Assembly: GCA_019693395.1 (NCBI GenBank)
Contig: JAAMXP010000908.1
Coordinates: forward strand, 1 to 54,519
Direction: 5' to 3'
From: Ettlia oleoabundans
Taxonomy: Eukaryota > Chlorophyta > Chlorophyceae > Chlamydomonadales
DNA length: 54,519 nt
In this document: piece by piece, positions 22,616 through 35,633 of the stretch
Layout: every line of letters starts with the position of its first letter
Position numbering within the stretch: position 1 is the stretch's first letter
Notes under the pieces: generated by a model
Told to the model about the DNA's origin: nothing
Database searches by the model: none
What the model saw: only the letters and a program-made list of their open reading frames with translations
Program-made: the position numbers and the translations under genes

Positions 22616-25600
22616 ATGGCGCTGAAGCTGCAGCAGCACGATGGAGTGAAGGTGCGTCAGTCCACATGCACCTTGCCCAGTAATGCAGACCAGGTCACAA
22701 GGCGTCATTGAAGCGGTCGCCGCGTTGTGTTGTGAACATGTAGCAAATGTGGCTCTCGGCAAACAGCAGGGAGGGTGGCTTGCGCATGTCTCGGCAGCGC
22801 TCAGTGGCGGCAGGCGGCAGTCGTCCACCACCGCCGCCAGCATTCCTCAGTTTGCTGCCTGGTTGTTGCACGACCCTCCGTTTTGCTTGAGTGCAGGTAT
22901 ATACGGTTTCTGGGGGCAAGAACATTCCCGCTTGGCTGTCGGACAAGAAAAAGAAGGCGCTGCGCAAAGACGAGGAGTACCGTCGCCGCATTGAGCTTTT
23001 ACAAGACTTTGAGTTCCCGGCAGGCTGCCAGCGCATCAAGGTCACACCTGATGGCCAGTACATCTTCGCATCCGGCTACCATCCTCCGCAGGTGCCTATG
23101 TGCATGCTGCGCTTCTGCAGGGGCAGTCTTGCAGCAAGGTGCCCGCCACTTGTCTACCGCCCTGTTCCTGGCTGTGTTGATTACAACTGTTGGCAGACTT
23201 CAACTGCAGACAGGGGCAAAGGAGGGCTTCCTGTTCAGGATTTCATTACGCCTTGCTTGCCTCCAGTGGCACAACATGTGTCAACAGTACTGCCACATCT
23301 TCCCATATTGCATATGCAACTGCCTCTCAAACCACCTAGAAGTTTGTAGGTCCACAAGACAGCTGGTCTTGCGCAGCAACAAACACATCAGCGCCAACCA
23401 AACAAAACCAAGCCAAAAGCAACAATCGCTGCCCACGTTGCAGATGCGCTGTTACGATGTGTCCCAGCTGTCCATGAAGTTTGACCGCCACCTGGAGGCA
23501 GAAATAGTTGACTTTCAAATCCTGTCGGAAGACTACTCGAAGGCTGTGTTCCTCTGTGCAGACAGAAGGTGGGTGCTGGCTTGGGCTGTGACAGGTGGTG
23601 TTGGCTGCAGGCACGCTAGTGGTAGCTAAGAACTCCTCTGCAGGAGCACTTCCTTGAAGGACCACAAATGGTGCAGCAGGAAGGACAGCAGCAGCCAGCC
23701 GCGCTGGTGTGACCCGTCCCATCCGGGCTGCTTCCTTTGATTCATAACCCCAGTCCACCTTTCCTGCCTTCTCATCCCTGCAGCGTGTGCTTCCACGCCC
23801 GCTTTGGCGCCTACTACAAGACCCGTGTACCCAAGTTTGGGAGAGACCTAGCATACTGCCCCTTCTCAGCAGAGCTACTGGTGGCAGCTAGCGCTCCCGA
23901 GGTCTACCGCCTAAACCTGGCAGAGGGGCGGTTCCTGGCGCCGCTGCCCTGCCGCTCCCCAGCGGTCAACGCCTGCGGCATTAGCCCCGCACATGGGTTG
24001 CTAGCCTGCGCGGGGGAGGACGGCGGGCTGGAGTGCTTTGACCTGCGGCAGCGCGACTCGCTGGGCAGCTTGGATGCGGCGGCGGCGGCGGGTGCCGGCG
24101 GCCAGCCGCTGACTGCGCTGCGCTTTGACGACAGCGGCATGCACATGGCAGTGGGGACCGGCAATGGGCTGGTGGCGCTCTTTGACCTGCGCTCACAGGT
24201 GGGTGTGCCGGCGGGTGCAGGTTCCTGGTTGAGGGGTAGGCCATGGCAGGCCGGGCGGGTAGGTGGGGGGTGTATCGGTAGTGGCAGGCTGGTTGAAGAG
24301 ATGGGCTGGCGAGAGGGTGGCAGAACTGCTGGGCACAAAGCGACTGACTGACTGGCTGGCTGCCAGTGGATTACATTTCATTTGTATCAAGATGCACATC
24401 CTTTGTATGCATTGCCCCAGGAAACGCAGCATCTCATGGTCATGAAATGCATCACGCCACTTCCACACCACTGCGTTGCTCAACCCCTACACATTAACAC
24501 GCTCCTGATATCTTTTCTCGCCCTTTGTGTGTCGTGCTGCAGCGCCCCATGGTGGTGAAGGATCACATGTACGACAGCCGCATTGTGGACATCAAGTTCC
24601 ACGCTGGGGGCGGCGTGGGGGCGGCCGGCAGCAGCGGCCGGCAGCGGGTGATCAGCAGCGACAGGCACATCGTCAAGGTGGGCCTGCGTGCATGTCTGTG
24701 CGTGCGTGCGTGCGTGCGTGCATGCGTGCTTGTGGTTACATTGGTCTGTCTGCTATGCTTGGTTAACTTGTTCATGTCATGTGTCGTTAGGTCTGTATTG
24801 ACTGTTGTTTCTATGGTTGCCACCATCTTGTCTACACCTGTCTTCAGCCTGCTGTCTGCCTGTGTGCCTGCCCACCCATCCATTGCCCCAGCCCCATCAA
24901 TGATCTGCTGTGCTGCCCCCCAGGTGTGGGATGGGGACAGCGGCGAGGGCTACACTAATATTGAGCCGGGTGAAGCGGACATCAATGACGTGTGTGTGTG
25001 GCCGGGCAGCGGGCTCATCATGGTGGGATGCGACACCGGTGAGTCCACCGCACCGCTGGCTCAGGGGACGGTCTGAAGGGTGGTTGGGTGGGTGCTGGGG
25101 CCCTTTGAATATCCCACAGAGTTGTATCCTACTGATACGGCCGACATGCTGGGTTGCCAGGGTGTTTGATGGTTGGACTCCGCACATTTTCCTCCCAGCA
25201 TTCCCCCTTACCCAATGCCATGCATCCTGTGCCTGCCCTTCCTTCACTTTCAGCTCCAGATCTTCAGCTTACAGTCTCCCTCCCTCGCTTCCTCCCCCTT
25301 GTCTCTCGCCTGCAGCTCGCATGAGTGCCTACTTTGTGCCGTCGCTGGGCACCGCCCCGCGCTGGTGCTCCTTCCTTGAGTCCCTCACAGAAGAGCTGGA
25401 AGAAAACGCCAACCCCACCGTCTACGACGACTACCGCTTCGTCACACGGGCAGATTTGGTGGGTGCTGGGTGCAAATATTTTCCCAGCTGCTGGAGTTTG
25501 TAGCGCAGTTATAGATTCCTGGTATTTACTGGTATGGACGATTGCAGGTTGGCAAGGGTGTGAGCGGGGGTGCTGCCCTCACCTCGCCTCAGCAAGGTCG

Positions 25601-27260
25601 ATGCCAGTGCCCCCTTACCCTGCAAACATCACACTACGGTATCTCGCTTCCGCCCACGCTTCCTGCCCCTGTTCCCTTCCTCTCTGCCTCCCTCCCAACA
25701 GGAAAAGCTGGGCCTGACCCACCTGGTGGGCAGCCCATTGCTGCGCGCCTACATGCACGGCTTCTTCATTGACAACCGCCTCTACGGCAAGGCCAAGGCG
25801 ATCGCTGATCCCTTCGCCTATGATGCATATCGTGCAAAGCGTGTGGCTTCCAAGCTGGATGAGGAGCGGCGCAGCCGCATCTCGCTGGTCAAGAAGCTGC
25901 CTAAGGTGAGAAGGGTGGTTGGTGGGGGTGTGGCTGTTAAGTGGGTGGGTGATAGGTGGAAGTATGGTTGGCTGGGCTAGATTTGGGGTGATGGGTGGTT
26001 GCATAAGAGTCTGCACAATGTGTCTACCACATGTTGGTGGGTGGCTGGAGGGGCTGGGCGTCTGTTGTGGCGGTTGGCCAGGAGGTGCCCGCCTGACTTC
26101 CTACTCTGCCTGTTGTTGGACTCCCATGCCAAAACCTCCATTGCAGCATAAGCAGATGACTACCTTCACTTGTCATCTTCTTGCTCACGCTGATCCGACT
26201 TTCCTTTCCCTTGTCTTTCCTCCCTTCTCCACACAGGTCAACGCCCAGGCAGCAGCTCGCATCCTGGCAGAACAGGCGGGGCTGCCTGTGAGCGAGGGCG
26301 ACAAGAAGAAGTCCAAGGGTGCCAAGGGCGGCGGCCAGCTGCCCAGCCTGCTGGAAGACGATCGCTTCAAGGCCATGTTTGAGGACCCTGAGTTTGCAAT
26401 CGATGAGAAGAGCGCCGAGTGGAAGCTGCTGCATCCCAACACAGGTGAGTCCCGTTGGATGGGGCAGAGATTTGAGCTGTTGGCTTGTTTGCGTGTCAGT
26501 AGCAGGCCCGCGTCTTTTGCCCTATGCTACATCCCTCAACCCACCACCCCACACCGTGCCCCCCCAACCCTGCTACACAGACCCTGCCAAGGAGCGGCGG
26601 TTGCTTGCGGAGCATTTTGAGTCTTTGGAGAAGGAGGATGATGCTGAGCAGGGGCGCCAAGCTGGGGCCGGCAGGGATGGTGATGACAGCGACAGCCTGG
26701 CAGGGGATGAGGATTGGTCTGAAGACGAGGCGCAGCAGCGGCGGCGGCGGCAGGCACACAGCAGCGCCCACCGGGACAAGCGGCTGCGCACCTCTGAGGT
26801 GGAGGCAGGGGCAGCAGGCGGAGCAGGGCCCTCTGGGGGACCCAGCCGTGAGCCTCGTATGTATGCGGCAAAGGATGAAGGAGCGGCGGAGGCTTTCATG
26901 CAGCGCAAGTCTTTTGCGGCTGAGAAGGCGCAGCCACTGGGGCAGCGTGCGGCGGCGGTGAGCGGCGCCGTCAATGCTGTGGCGCGCAGCGGCGGCAGCA
27001 AGGAGCTCACTTTCAAGCCGCGGTATGCGCCAGATGGTGTGGGCGGCGGCAGGGGAAGGGGCAGGGAGGATGGCAGCGGCGGTGGGAGAGGAAGAGGAAG
27101 AGGCAGGGGGAGAGGGGGCTTCAGCGGCGGCAGAGGAAGGGGCGGAGGGGCCCCTAGCGGCGGCAGCGGCGGTGGTGGAAGAGGGAGAGGCAGAAGTGGC
27201 GGCGGCGGCGGGAAGGGCAGGGGCAGAGGGGGCCGCGGCAGCGGGGGCGGGAGGAAATGA
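22616..27260 (+). CDS. NOL10: Nucleolar protein 10 (NOL10/Enp2), ribosome biogenesis WD40 protein with RGG tail, 751 aa
   Basis: Ten exons: 22616-22651, 22897-23091, 23444-23568, 23784-24198, 24543-24677, 24924-25038, 25316-25458, 25702-25905, 26237-26444, 26581-27260 (2256 nt, in frame). The N-terminus carries the family signature [21 protein letters not shown]40-like repeats follow to about residue 340, then a conserved helical region ([39 protein letters not shown]) and the NUC153 motif ([16 protein letters not shown], about 490-515). Yeast Enp2 and human NOL10 belong to the small-subunit processome that matures 18S rRNA. The last 75 or so residues are a Gly/Arg repeat. This GAR-type tail is common in nucleolar RNA-binding proteins, but I do not know it as part of NOL10. 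Confidence 0.95.
24700..24728. repeat. (TGCG)n microsatellite in intron
   Basis: About seven TGCG units lie in NOL10 intron 5. Confidence 0.8.
27040..27257 (+). repeat. Gly/Arg (RGG) coding repeat
   Basis: GGCAGGGGAAGG-like units repeat through the last 217 coding bases of NOL10. They encode RGRG and GGRG motifs. The purine-rich strand bias makes a long open frame of Pro/Leu on the other strand, which is an artefact. Confidence 0.85.
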
Positions 27261-27327
27261 CCGCCCAGCTGAGCTGCCCTTCGTAGATTAGCGCCCATTC
27301 ATTACAGTCTGCCATACATCAATAGTG

Positions 27328-27332
27328 TGTAA
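27328..27332 (+). terminator. Candidate TGTAA polyadenylation signal of NOL10
   Basis: TGTAA lies 68 bp after the stop codon. Confidence 0.5.
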
Positions 27333-27555
27333 GGTGTCTTGTACAATCAAAAACAGGCGTTCAACAGCACCGCTACAAACAGGTGTGTTAGCACAGGTTC
27401 AGCTATTGTCGTGTGGTTTTCACATTTAGGAGACTGGCGGGGCATGCCTTGCCGCGTGGATGGCGGCTGTTTGCTGTGCTTGGCCCGGTAGCGTTGCTTA
27501 AAACAACCCCCATCCCCTCGTGTTGGTGGCTCCTCTCCACCTAATCATGCATCAA

Positions 27556-27560
27556 TTACA
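27556..27560 (-). terminator. Candidate TGTAA polyadenylation signal of ARF
   Basis: TTACA on the plus strand reads TGTAA on the minus strand, 100 bp after the ARF stop codon. Confidence 0.5.
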
Positions 27561-27659
27561 GCTAGGTGTGCGGCTGCTCTGTTCAAGGGAACTCCCCTCA
27601 TCCTTGCTTTCTCTCCTCCCCATCCCAACCAGCCAGGTGCAATTGGTGTTGTGCGACGC

Positions 27660-29540
<1,881 letters not shown>

Positions 29541-30091
29541 GACGAGTGACAGCCACGGCGGGCGGTAGCGAGCAGCGTCGGTTGACAGGTGGACAAAGGT
29601 GCAGCACAGGTGAAGCTCTACTGGACCTTTAATGTGTGATTAAGTCCATAGAGAGCATAATGCGACTATATAGGGGCGCCTGGGCTCACCTTCAGCCGCA
29701 GCTCTGGCGCCAGCTTCATTACATGACTGCCCCGCAGCTTCGAGCTCGACCTACTTTCCAATCTTGGAGATTGGAAAGTGAGCCGTTGACAAGTTTACAA
29801 GGTGCATGCAATAGTTTGGTTCAATGCCTTGTCTTGCCTTTAATCGGCAAATAATCAACGGGGCAGCGAGTAAGGAGGAAAGGTGTGTTGGATGGGGAGC
29901 GACGTTGGCACCCTCGTTCAGCCGTCAAACTGCAGTCGGCGCATGCTGTGTGCAACCTTAAGAAGAAAACCATGCAAAGACAGAAGTAGAAGCCCAACCA
30001 ACCACAGTCCCATGTTTGGTCAATGCAACCAGTTGAGTCAAACCGAGAGGGGCCCTGCCCAACTAGAGTACGGGGTTGTGCTGGGCGGAGT
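29541..30091. other. Intergenic region, ARC6 3' side and ARF promoter
   Basis: This 551-bp gap lies between two minus-strand genes. It includes TGTAA (minus strand) at 29795-29799 for ARC6, a short inverted repeat (TTTCCAATCTTGGAGATTGGAAA, about 29755-29777), and the ARF upstream region with a TATATAG-like run near 29667. Confidence 0.5.
29795..29799 (-). terminator. Candidate TGTAA polyadenylation signal of ARC6
   Basis: The motif lies 293 bp after the ARC6 stop codon on the minus strand. Confidence 0.4.
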
Positions 30092-33000
30092 TCAGTAGCG
30101 CACAACGGCGCCAACAATGACCCAGCTGCCGCCCTCCCGCACCAGTTCGTAATCAACGCTGTACTCACTCCTGTACAGGCAGGCAGGCAGGCAGGTAGGC
30201 AGGCAGGGAAAAGGTCGTAAAGCAAGTAAGAGAACAGGCAGTCGGGGCCCTTATGCGGGTGAGTTTTGGAGCGTGCCTGGTTCTCAATCCAGGCAAGATG
30301 TGCAGCAAACTTTCCGTGCAGTCCCAATTTTGCTGAATCACAACGTCCCAACCTGCCCAACGTGCCATGCCTCACCTGAATGCCTGCATGGGCTCACTGA
30401 CGCCACGGTGTGCCTGCACCGCCTCGCGGAATGTGGCGCTGACGTGGGCACTGCCGTCTGCCGCCATCTCCACGCTGTTGATCTGGCTGGCCTCCATGGT
30501 GTGAAGGTAGTGCCTGTACGGAGAACAATAACAAGCTGCTAATGAGCAGAGACGACAGTTGACGCTGCAGAAGCAAGATGAGAAGGGCTACAGTGCAAAG
30601 CACGGCAAGATTCAATAACAGCGAAGGCCAGGCCGCCGTGCAGCGCTGGCTGGTGTAAGGAAAATGCTGCACTGCTGTTGCCAGAACAGGCCAAGGCGTT
30701 CAGGCATGCGAGGGCTTACACCTCCAAGGATCCCACATTCCCCCCACCAGGCTACTGGATGTTTAGTGAGCGAGCCATTCATCCCCAGTCCCCACTCACC
30801 AGCCCTTGCTCTGGATCTGCTGTGCACGCTCCTGCCACTGCCCCAGCACATCACCACGCAAGATTGTGGACAAGCCCTGGATGTCATGCTGCGGCCCCAG
30901 AGCAGCTGCTTTGATTCCCTGCCACCGACCAATCACAGCGCTGGCCTTTGTACGCGTGAGCGGCGCCGCCGGTGCCGCCTGTGGCGCTGCCACAGCCACC
31001 GCTGCGGGGGGTGGCGCTGCTGCAGCGGCGGCTGCCGTCAGCTGGTGCTGCCGCATCAGCATGCCCCGGCCCAGCAGGAAGCCGCCGCCTGCCAGCAGCG
31101 CCACAGTGGCGGCCAGGCGTCCCCACCGCACGTTGCGCTGCTCCACTGAGTCCCACATGCGCTCCTCACCGTCCAGGGGAGCCAGCTGCTCAATTGGCTG
31201 CAGAGGAGCAAGCAGGCGAACAGTGCAGGATTCAGTGCAAACAGGTCACGTGATCGTCGAGGGACCCTGTGGCAGCGCGTGTCACCGAGAAGGAAAACAG
31301 GCAGCCACTTCGCTTGCTTATACTGCAGAACAAGCACATGCGAGGCGAGCATGCATGGCCGTATTGCGTGGCCAGGTTTTGCAGCAACGAGGAGGGCAAC
31401 CAGCAGCAAATATGGCAGGGAGCAGCCATCACACTCAGCCGCAGCAGCTGCAACCATGACTTGGCCTGCAGCAGTGAATGCAACGGCACAAAAGCACATG
31501 ACAGGGAATACTACCTGCATGGCGAAAGCGATATTGGCATCAAACTCCTCCCCAGCTGCTGCTTCAGGAACTGGGGGTGGCATGGCCACGGGCGCAGGTG
31601 GTGGCGGGATGGTGTTGGCTGCTGTTGTCAGCTCCGGCCGCGCCGTGTGTCGCGGCTGCAGCTCGCGCGGTGTTGGCTTAGGTGCTGGCCGTGTGCTGCG
31701 GCTGGTTCGCATGTCAACGCGGCTCATGTCGCTGGCAGCTGCCGCAGCAGCCACCTCAGCGGGGGATCGGCCAGCGGGCACCCTGGCCTGTGCAGCCGGC
31801 AGGTTGTGCATCTGCCCCTGCTGGGGCGGCACAGGCTCTGCAGCAGCGGAGGTCTGCTCGAACCGTGACTGGGCCTCAGTTGCCTGTGCCGCAAGCGATT
31901 GCCGCCTGCCTGGCCCACCACTGCCCAGGCCTCCAGCTGCAGGCGAGCCATCCATTCCCAGCTTTGCCTCCTCTGCTCCATAGTCGCTGTCCTCGCCTCC
32001 TGCCTCCGGCCCCTGCCGCTCTGGGGACACAAGCAGGCCCATTAAGTCGAGCACAGCTGCAAGGCCGTCAACAAACGGCGCCGCAAGCACAGCGCCAACC
32101 CGCTGCGCTGCCGCAAGAGACGGGTGGCTGGCTGCGAACCCATCATCTCGGCGCGATAGGTAGCGCCTGCACACGTGAAAATCAAACGCCAGGTGGGTAA
32201 GCCAACAAGTTTAATAGTTTGAATGGAGCAAACCAGCACGAACCGGGCAGACCCTGAACCCAAACAAGAAGGTCCCTGTTTTGCACCCACACACCTCACA
32301 GGGTCCAGCTCAAACCAGGCCTCCAGCGAGAAAGGAGTACCCTGTGTGCCGCGGAATGAGGCCAGTGCCACATCAGCCACCCAGCGCTGCGCCAGCACAC
32401 ACATGCCAGGCAGCGAGTCCTCTCGGTCGGGGGAGTTGGCCTGTGCGGGGAGGACCAAGTAAAGGGGAAGGCTGGATGACAGAGGAAAGTGGGCATGAGT
32501 GTGCGGGTGAAGGGTGAGTGGAAGTCGGCATGCAGCCACTGCCTCTGAACATGCGCCTGAGCAGCGGCTAAGCGGGTGGTATCAGCGATCAGGAGGCAGA
32601 TCCCAGCAGTACGCCAGCAGCATCATCCATCAGCATCACCCTACCGCCACTTGCCCCACCCACCTTGATAAAAGCAAGGATGGAGCGCTCGCACTTTGCT
32701 GTGCTGCCGTCCATCAGCCCCAGTGTATCGGCCGCAGCCGCTGTTTGCCCCAGCAGCAGCTGGCACACTGCGTACGCCACCTGGCGGCGGTGACGGTCAT
32801 CAATGGCGCGGCGCTCAGCCAGCTGACGCACTCCGCTGTCGCTGGCCTGCAGGTGCAAGAGGGTGGGCGAGTGGGTGGGTTGGGCACCAGGCGAAGAACT
32901 AGGCTCAGATTACACAAAGCATGGGCCAGAGAAAAAATGGAAGGCGCGAGGTTGGGTATGGCGAAGGGGGCCTGGCAGCTGTAGACTGGGAGTGAGCGCC

Positions 33001-35366
33001 AGTTAAACGGAGATTATGAGCTCCGCATTGCACCGACATGCGTCTCAACTGCATGTAAACCAGCTTGGCACATGCAGGCCGCTGCCCCCTCGCACTTTGC
33101 ACACCCCTGTGTCGCATATTCCCATTCCCATGCGTCCGGTAGACAGTAAACACAAGATGCAAAAAGGCACCTGGCCAGTGGCGCCTGGCGGTACCGCCGA
33201 TGCTGCCGCCTCCAGCGCTGCCAGCGCCCTGTCCAGCTGGGCAGCGCGCCCCGAGCTGGCCGCATCCGCAATGTAGGCGAGTGCCACATCATAAAGCTCA
33301 GAGGGCAACTCAGCATAGCGCACGCCTGCTGCCTCAAACACCTCGATCTGCAGCTTAGCATGGTGGAGGGCAGGACGCCATTTAAAACACTCGACTGGTG
33401 CCAACTGGCTTGCAGACAGGTCACAGGTTGCAGGGCAAATGCGACACGAGGGCAGTGAAATGTGCGACTAGCTAGCTTGCTGTTCAGCAGAGCATGGATT
33501 GAGCAGCCCTGCAACCCTAGGGCAGTGGTCCAGGCAACATCTACATGCACGCAACTGAGTGGCGGGTGAGCATAGCCCCCTCACCTGCTCCGCAGCTGTC
33601 AACGAGTCTGTGAGCTTGTCCAGGAACTGCTGCTTGCCCATGCCCCGCTTGGCACCGGAGGTGTTGGTCAGCACAGAGATGGCCACCTGAAGGCATGAAG
33701 GAGAAAGAACATGCCGGAGTGACAAGCGATGAGGATTGAAGGGAAGGGACAGTTGTTGCTGGTGAGAAAAGGAGAGACAGAGCACGAGAGATGCAACGCG
33801 CACGGGAATACATGGGACAGCGCGTTGCCCTGCTGGCCAAGTTCCTGTGTCCAGCAAACACATGCGGCTCGACAGCCCAGTGCAGCTGGAGAAAATCAAC
33901 AATGAACTAGGTGTGGCGCTGTTGCATTGATACAATTGCTTCCCCGTTATGATATGTTTATAATTGACTTGTATATTATACACCTGCACGCCATGTTCCC
34001 GCTCCTGGAACTGCTCCAGTGGCAGTGCCACTAGCTGGCACGCCAACGCTGGCTGGAGCTCCGCCAGCGCTGTCGCCACTTCAGCCTGTAGTGCCGGCGC
34101 CGCATGGTGGCGACGCAGCAGGTCGCCAGCCACTCGCAGCATGCCCGACGCGCTGACAGCATCCCCGTGCTTCTTGAGGCAGGTCTCAGCCACTGCCTTG
34201 TGGGCCAGGGCGGTGGAGAGGGCCACATCTCGCACGCGGCTGTCACGCCGGTGGGTGCTAAGCCATTCCTCCCCCGCCGCAACCACAGTCTGCGCCTCCC
34301 CAGATTCCAGCAAGAGCGCCAGGACACCTGAGGAGCACCAAAGAAACCCGCAGCACACAGAAAGTCAACAATGAATGCATACAGTCCAATGGAGATGGGG
34401 CGCTGGCACAGATACAAACGATGTCAAACGTACCACGGCTACCAGCTGCACTAAGGACCACGCAAAGAGTCTGTGCCCGTCAACCCCCACCTGGCACAAA
34501 CTCATCAGGCACTTCTTCCGTGATTTCTCCAACACGCAGCGAGTCGTCGTATTTGTGCCTCGCCTGCGCCGTGTGCCAGTGCAGTGAGAGTGAGCAACTT
34601 GGCAAGCATGCCGGGACACACAAGTCAAGCAACGCTAACACCGTTCGTTTTTTTTAGACATTCTATCTCGGAATGCAGCATCGTCTTCCAATTACTAGCT
34701 TGCTGAATGCTGTGAATATGGCTCCACCAGGGCGCAGACAAGACTCTTGCAGACGGTTGGCGAACTACACACGTTCTCAGCCAATCAGAATGTTTGCAGG
34801 CATCTCCCACTTATGATGACTGCATCCCGCATTCCTGCCCACCTGCGGGTCAAGTAGTGTCTCCACGGCGCGCTTGAGAGCTGATCCGCGCGCCAGCAGG
34901 CATTGCTGGCTGTAGCCCACGCCAGGCGGGTTGGTAAGGGCCCTGCAAGCGGGAGCATGAGGTGCAGCAGCTGCATTGGATCATGACAAACCCAACAAAA
35001 ATAGGAAAGACATTTAGCGCTAGAAACGAGATGGGTGCAGTGGCAGGAAGCAAGGCGGAGTACACAGCTGGCCAGGCGGGAAGGCAGCGGGCGCTGGGTG
35101 GCGCACTTCTCAAGAGCTCGTGCCAGGCTATCCCTGCTGCACACTCCGCTGACTCCGAGCAGCCGATAGTAATCCAGCGGCACGGCGAGTCCTGCTGAGG
35201 CTGAACTCGTGGGCTGAACCCTGTCGCGCCTGCTGCTGGCGGAGGGCCGGCATCGCAGTTGGCGCGGCCCGCTGCGACCTTGGCGGGGCGCCTTTTGCGC
35301 CCACAGGGCCCTCCGATGTCCCGCCGATCCCGCCAGTGGGCAAGAGGGCTTAGCAGCCAACTGCAT
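30092..35366 (-). CDS. ARC6: Chloroplast division protein ARC6, 883 aa
   Basis: Twelve exons: 35107-35366, 34843-34942, 34491-34563, 33984-34327, 33585-33686, 33171-33347, 32664-32846, 32295-32440, 31515-32166, 30800-31197, 30376-30513, 30092-30170 (2652 nt, in frame). An Arg/Ser-rich transit peptide (about 1-58) leads to a J-like domain (VPLDYYRLLGV; LLDPQARHKYDDSL; no HPD, as in plant ARC6). A long helical stromal region follows, then a variable Ala/Pro/Gln-rich segment (about 470-670), one membrane helix (about 705-722) and the C-terminal intermembrane-space domain (WQGIKAAALGP through SWVIVGAVVRY). ARC6 spans the inner envelope, tethers the FtsZ ring and binds PDV2 in the intermembrane space. 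The length is near that of plant ARC6. The gene diverges from the SUVH-type gene with 267 bp between starts. Confidence 0.93.
30176..30208. repeat. (CAGG)n microsatellite in ARC6 intron
   Basis: Eight near-perfect AGGC units lie in the last ARC6 intron, next to the exon 12 acceptor. Confidence 0.85.
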
Positions 35367-35633
35367 CACCCTTCCTCTGATCACTACGGCAGGCAGCTGG
35401 AAGAGCACAGCAGCACTGCTGATGGGCTTCGAGGATAGAGCCGACAGTCATGAAGGCGCCGTTTAGGCGCGGGGGGGCAGAACAGCCAACTCAGCACAAG
35501 TTCAATTTCCGGGATTCACACGATTGTCATTGTGTGCGGCTCGCTTTCACCCCAGCAATTGATCCATTAATTGTTGGGTTAACGCAGCAACAGCTGCCGA
35601 CTTGCGTTCGCAGACCATCTGGGCGATGCCAGC
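35367..35633. promoter_or_regulatory. Divergent upstream region, ARC6 / SUVH-type methyltransferase
   Basis: A gap of 267 bp separates the two ATGs. It includes an AT-rich patch CAATTGATCCATTAATTGTTGGG near 35558-35580, which is palindrome-like. No core promoter element is certain. Confidence 0.45.

Larger units (their letters stand above)
27261..27659. other. Convergent 3' intergenic region, NOL10 / ARF
   Basis: This 399-bp gap holds both 3' UTRs. TGTAA occurs on the plus strand at 27328-27332 and on the minus strand at 27556-27560, one for each gene. No coding content is seen. Confidence 0.55.

Noticed and set aside
22775..23629. 284-codon plus-strand open frame
   Set aside because: It overlaps NOL10 exons 2 and 3 in other frames and runs through their introns. 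The NOL10 exons explain the coding signal.
24700..24728. Intronic (TGCG)n and similar tetranucleotide tracts as regulatory signals
   Set aside because: They look like ordinary microsatellites and recur in many introns of this window without a fixed position relative to splice sites.
26573..27298. 241-codon open frame on the minus strand, Pro/Leu-rich
   Set aside because: It is the complement of the Gly/Arg repeat and last exon of NOL10. It has no domain and only repetitive composition.
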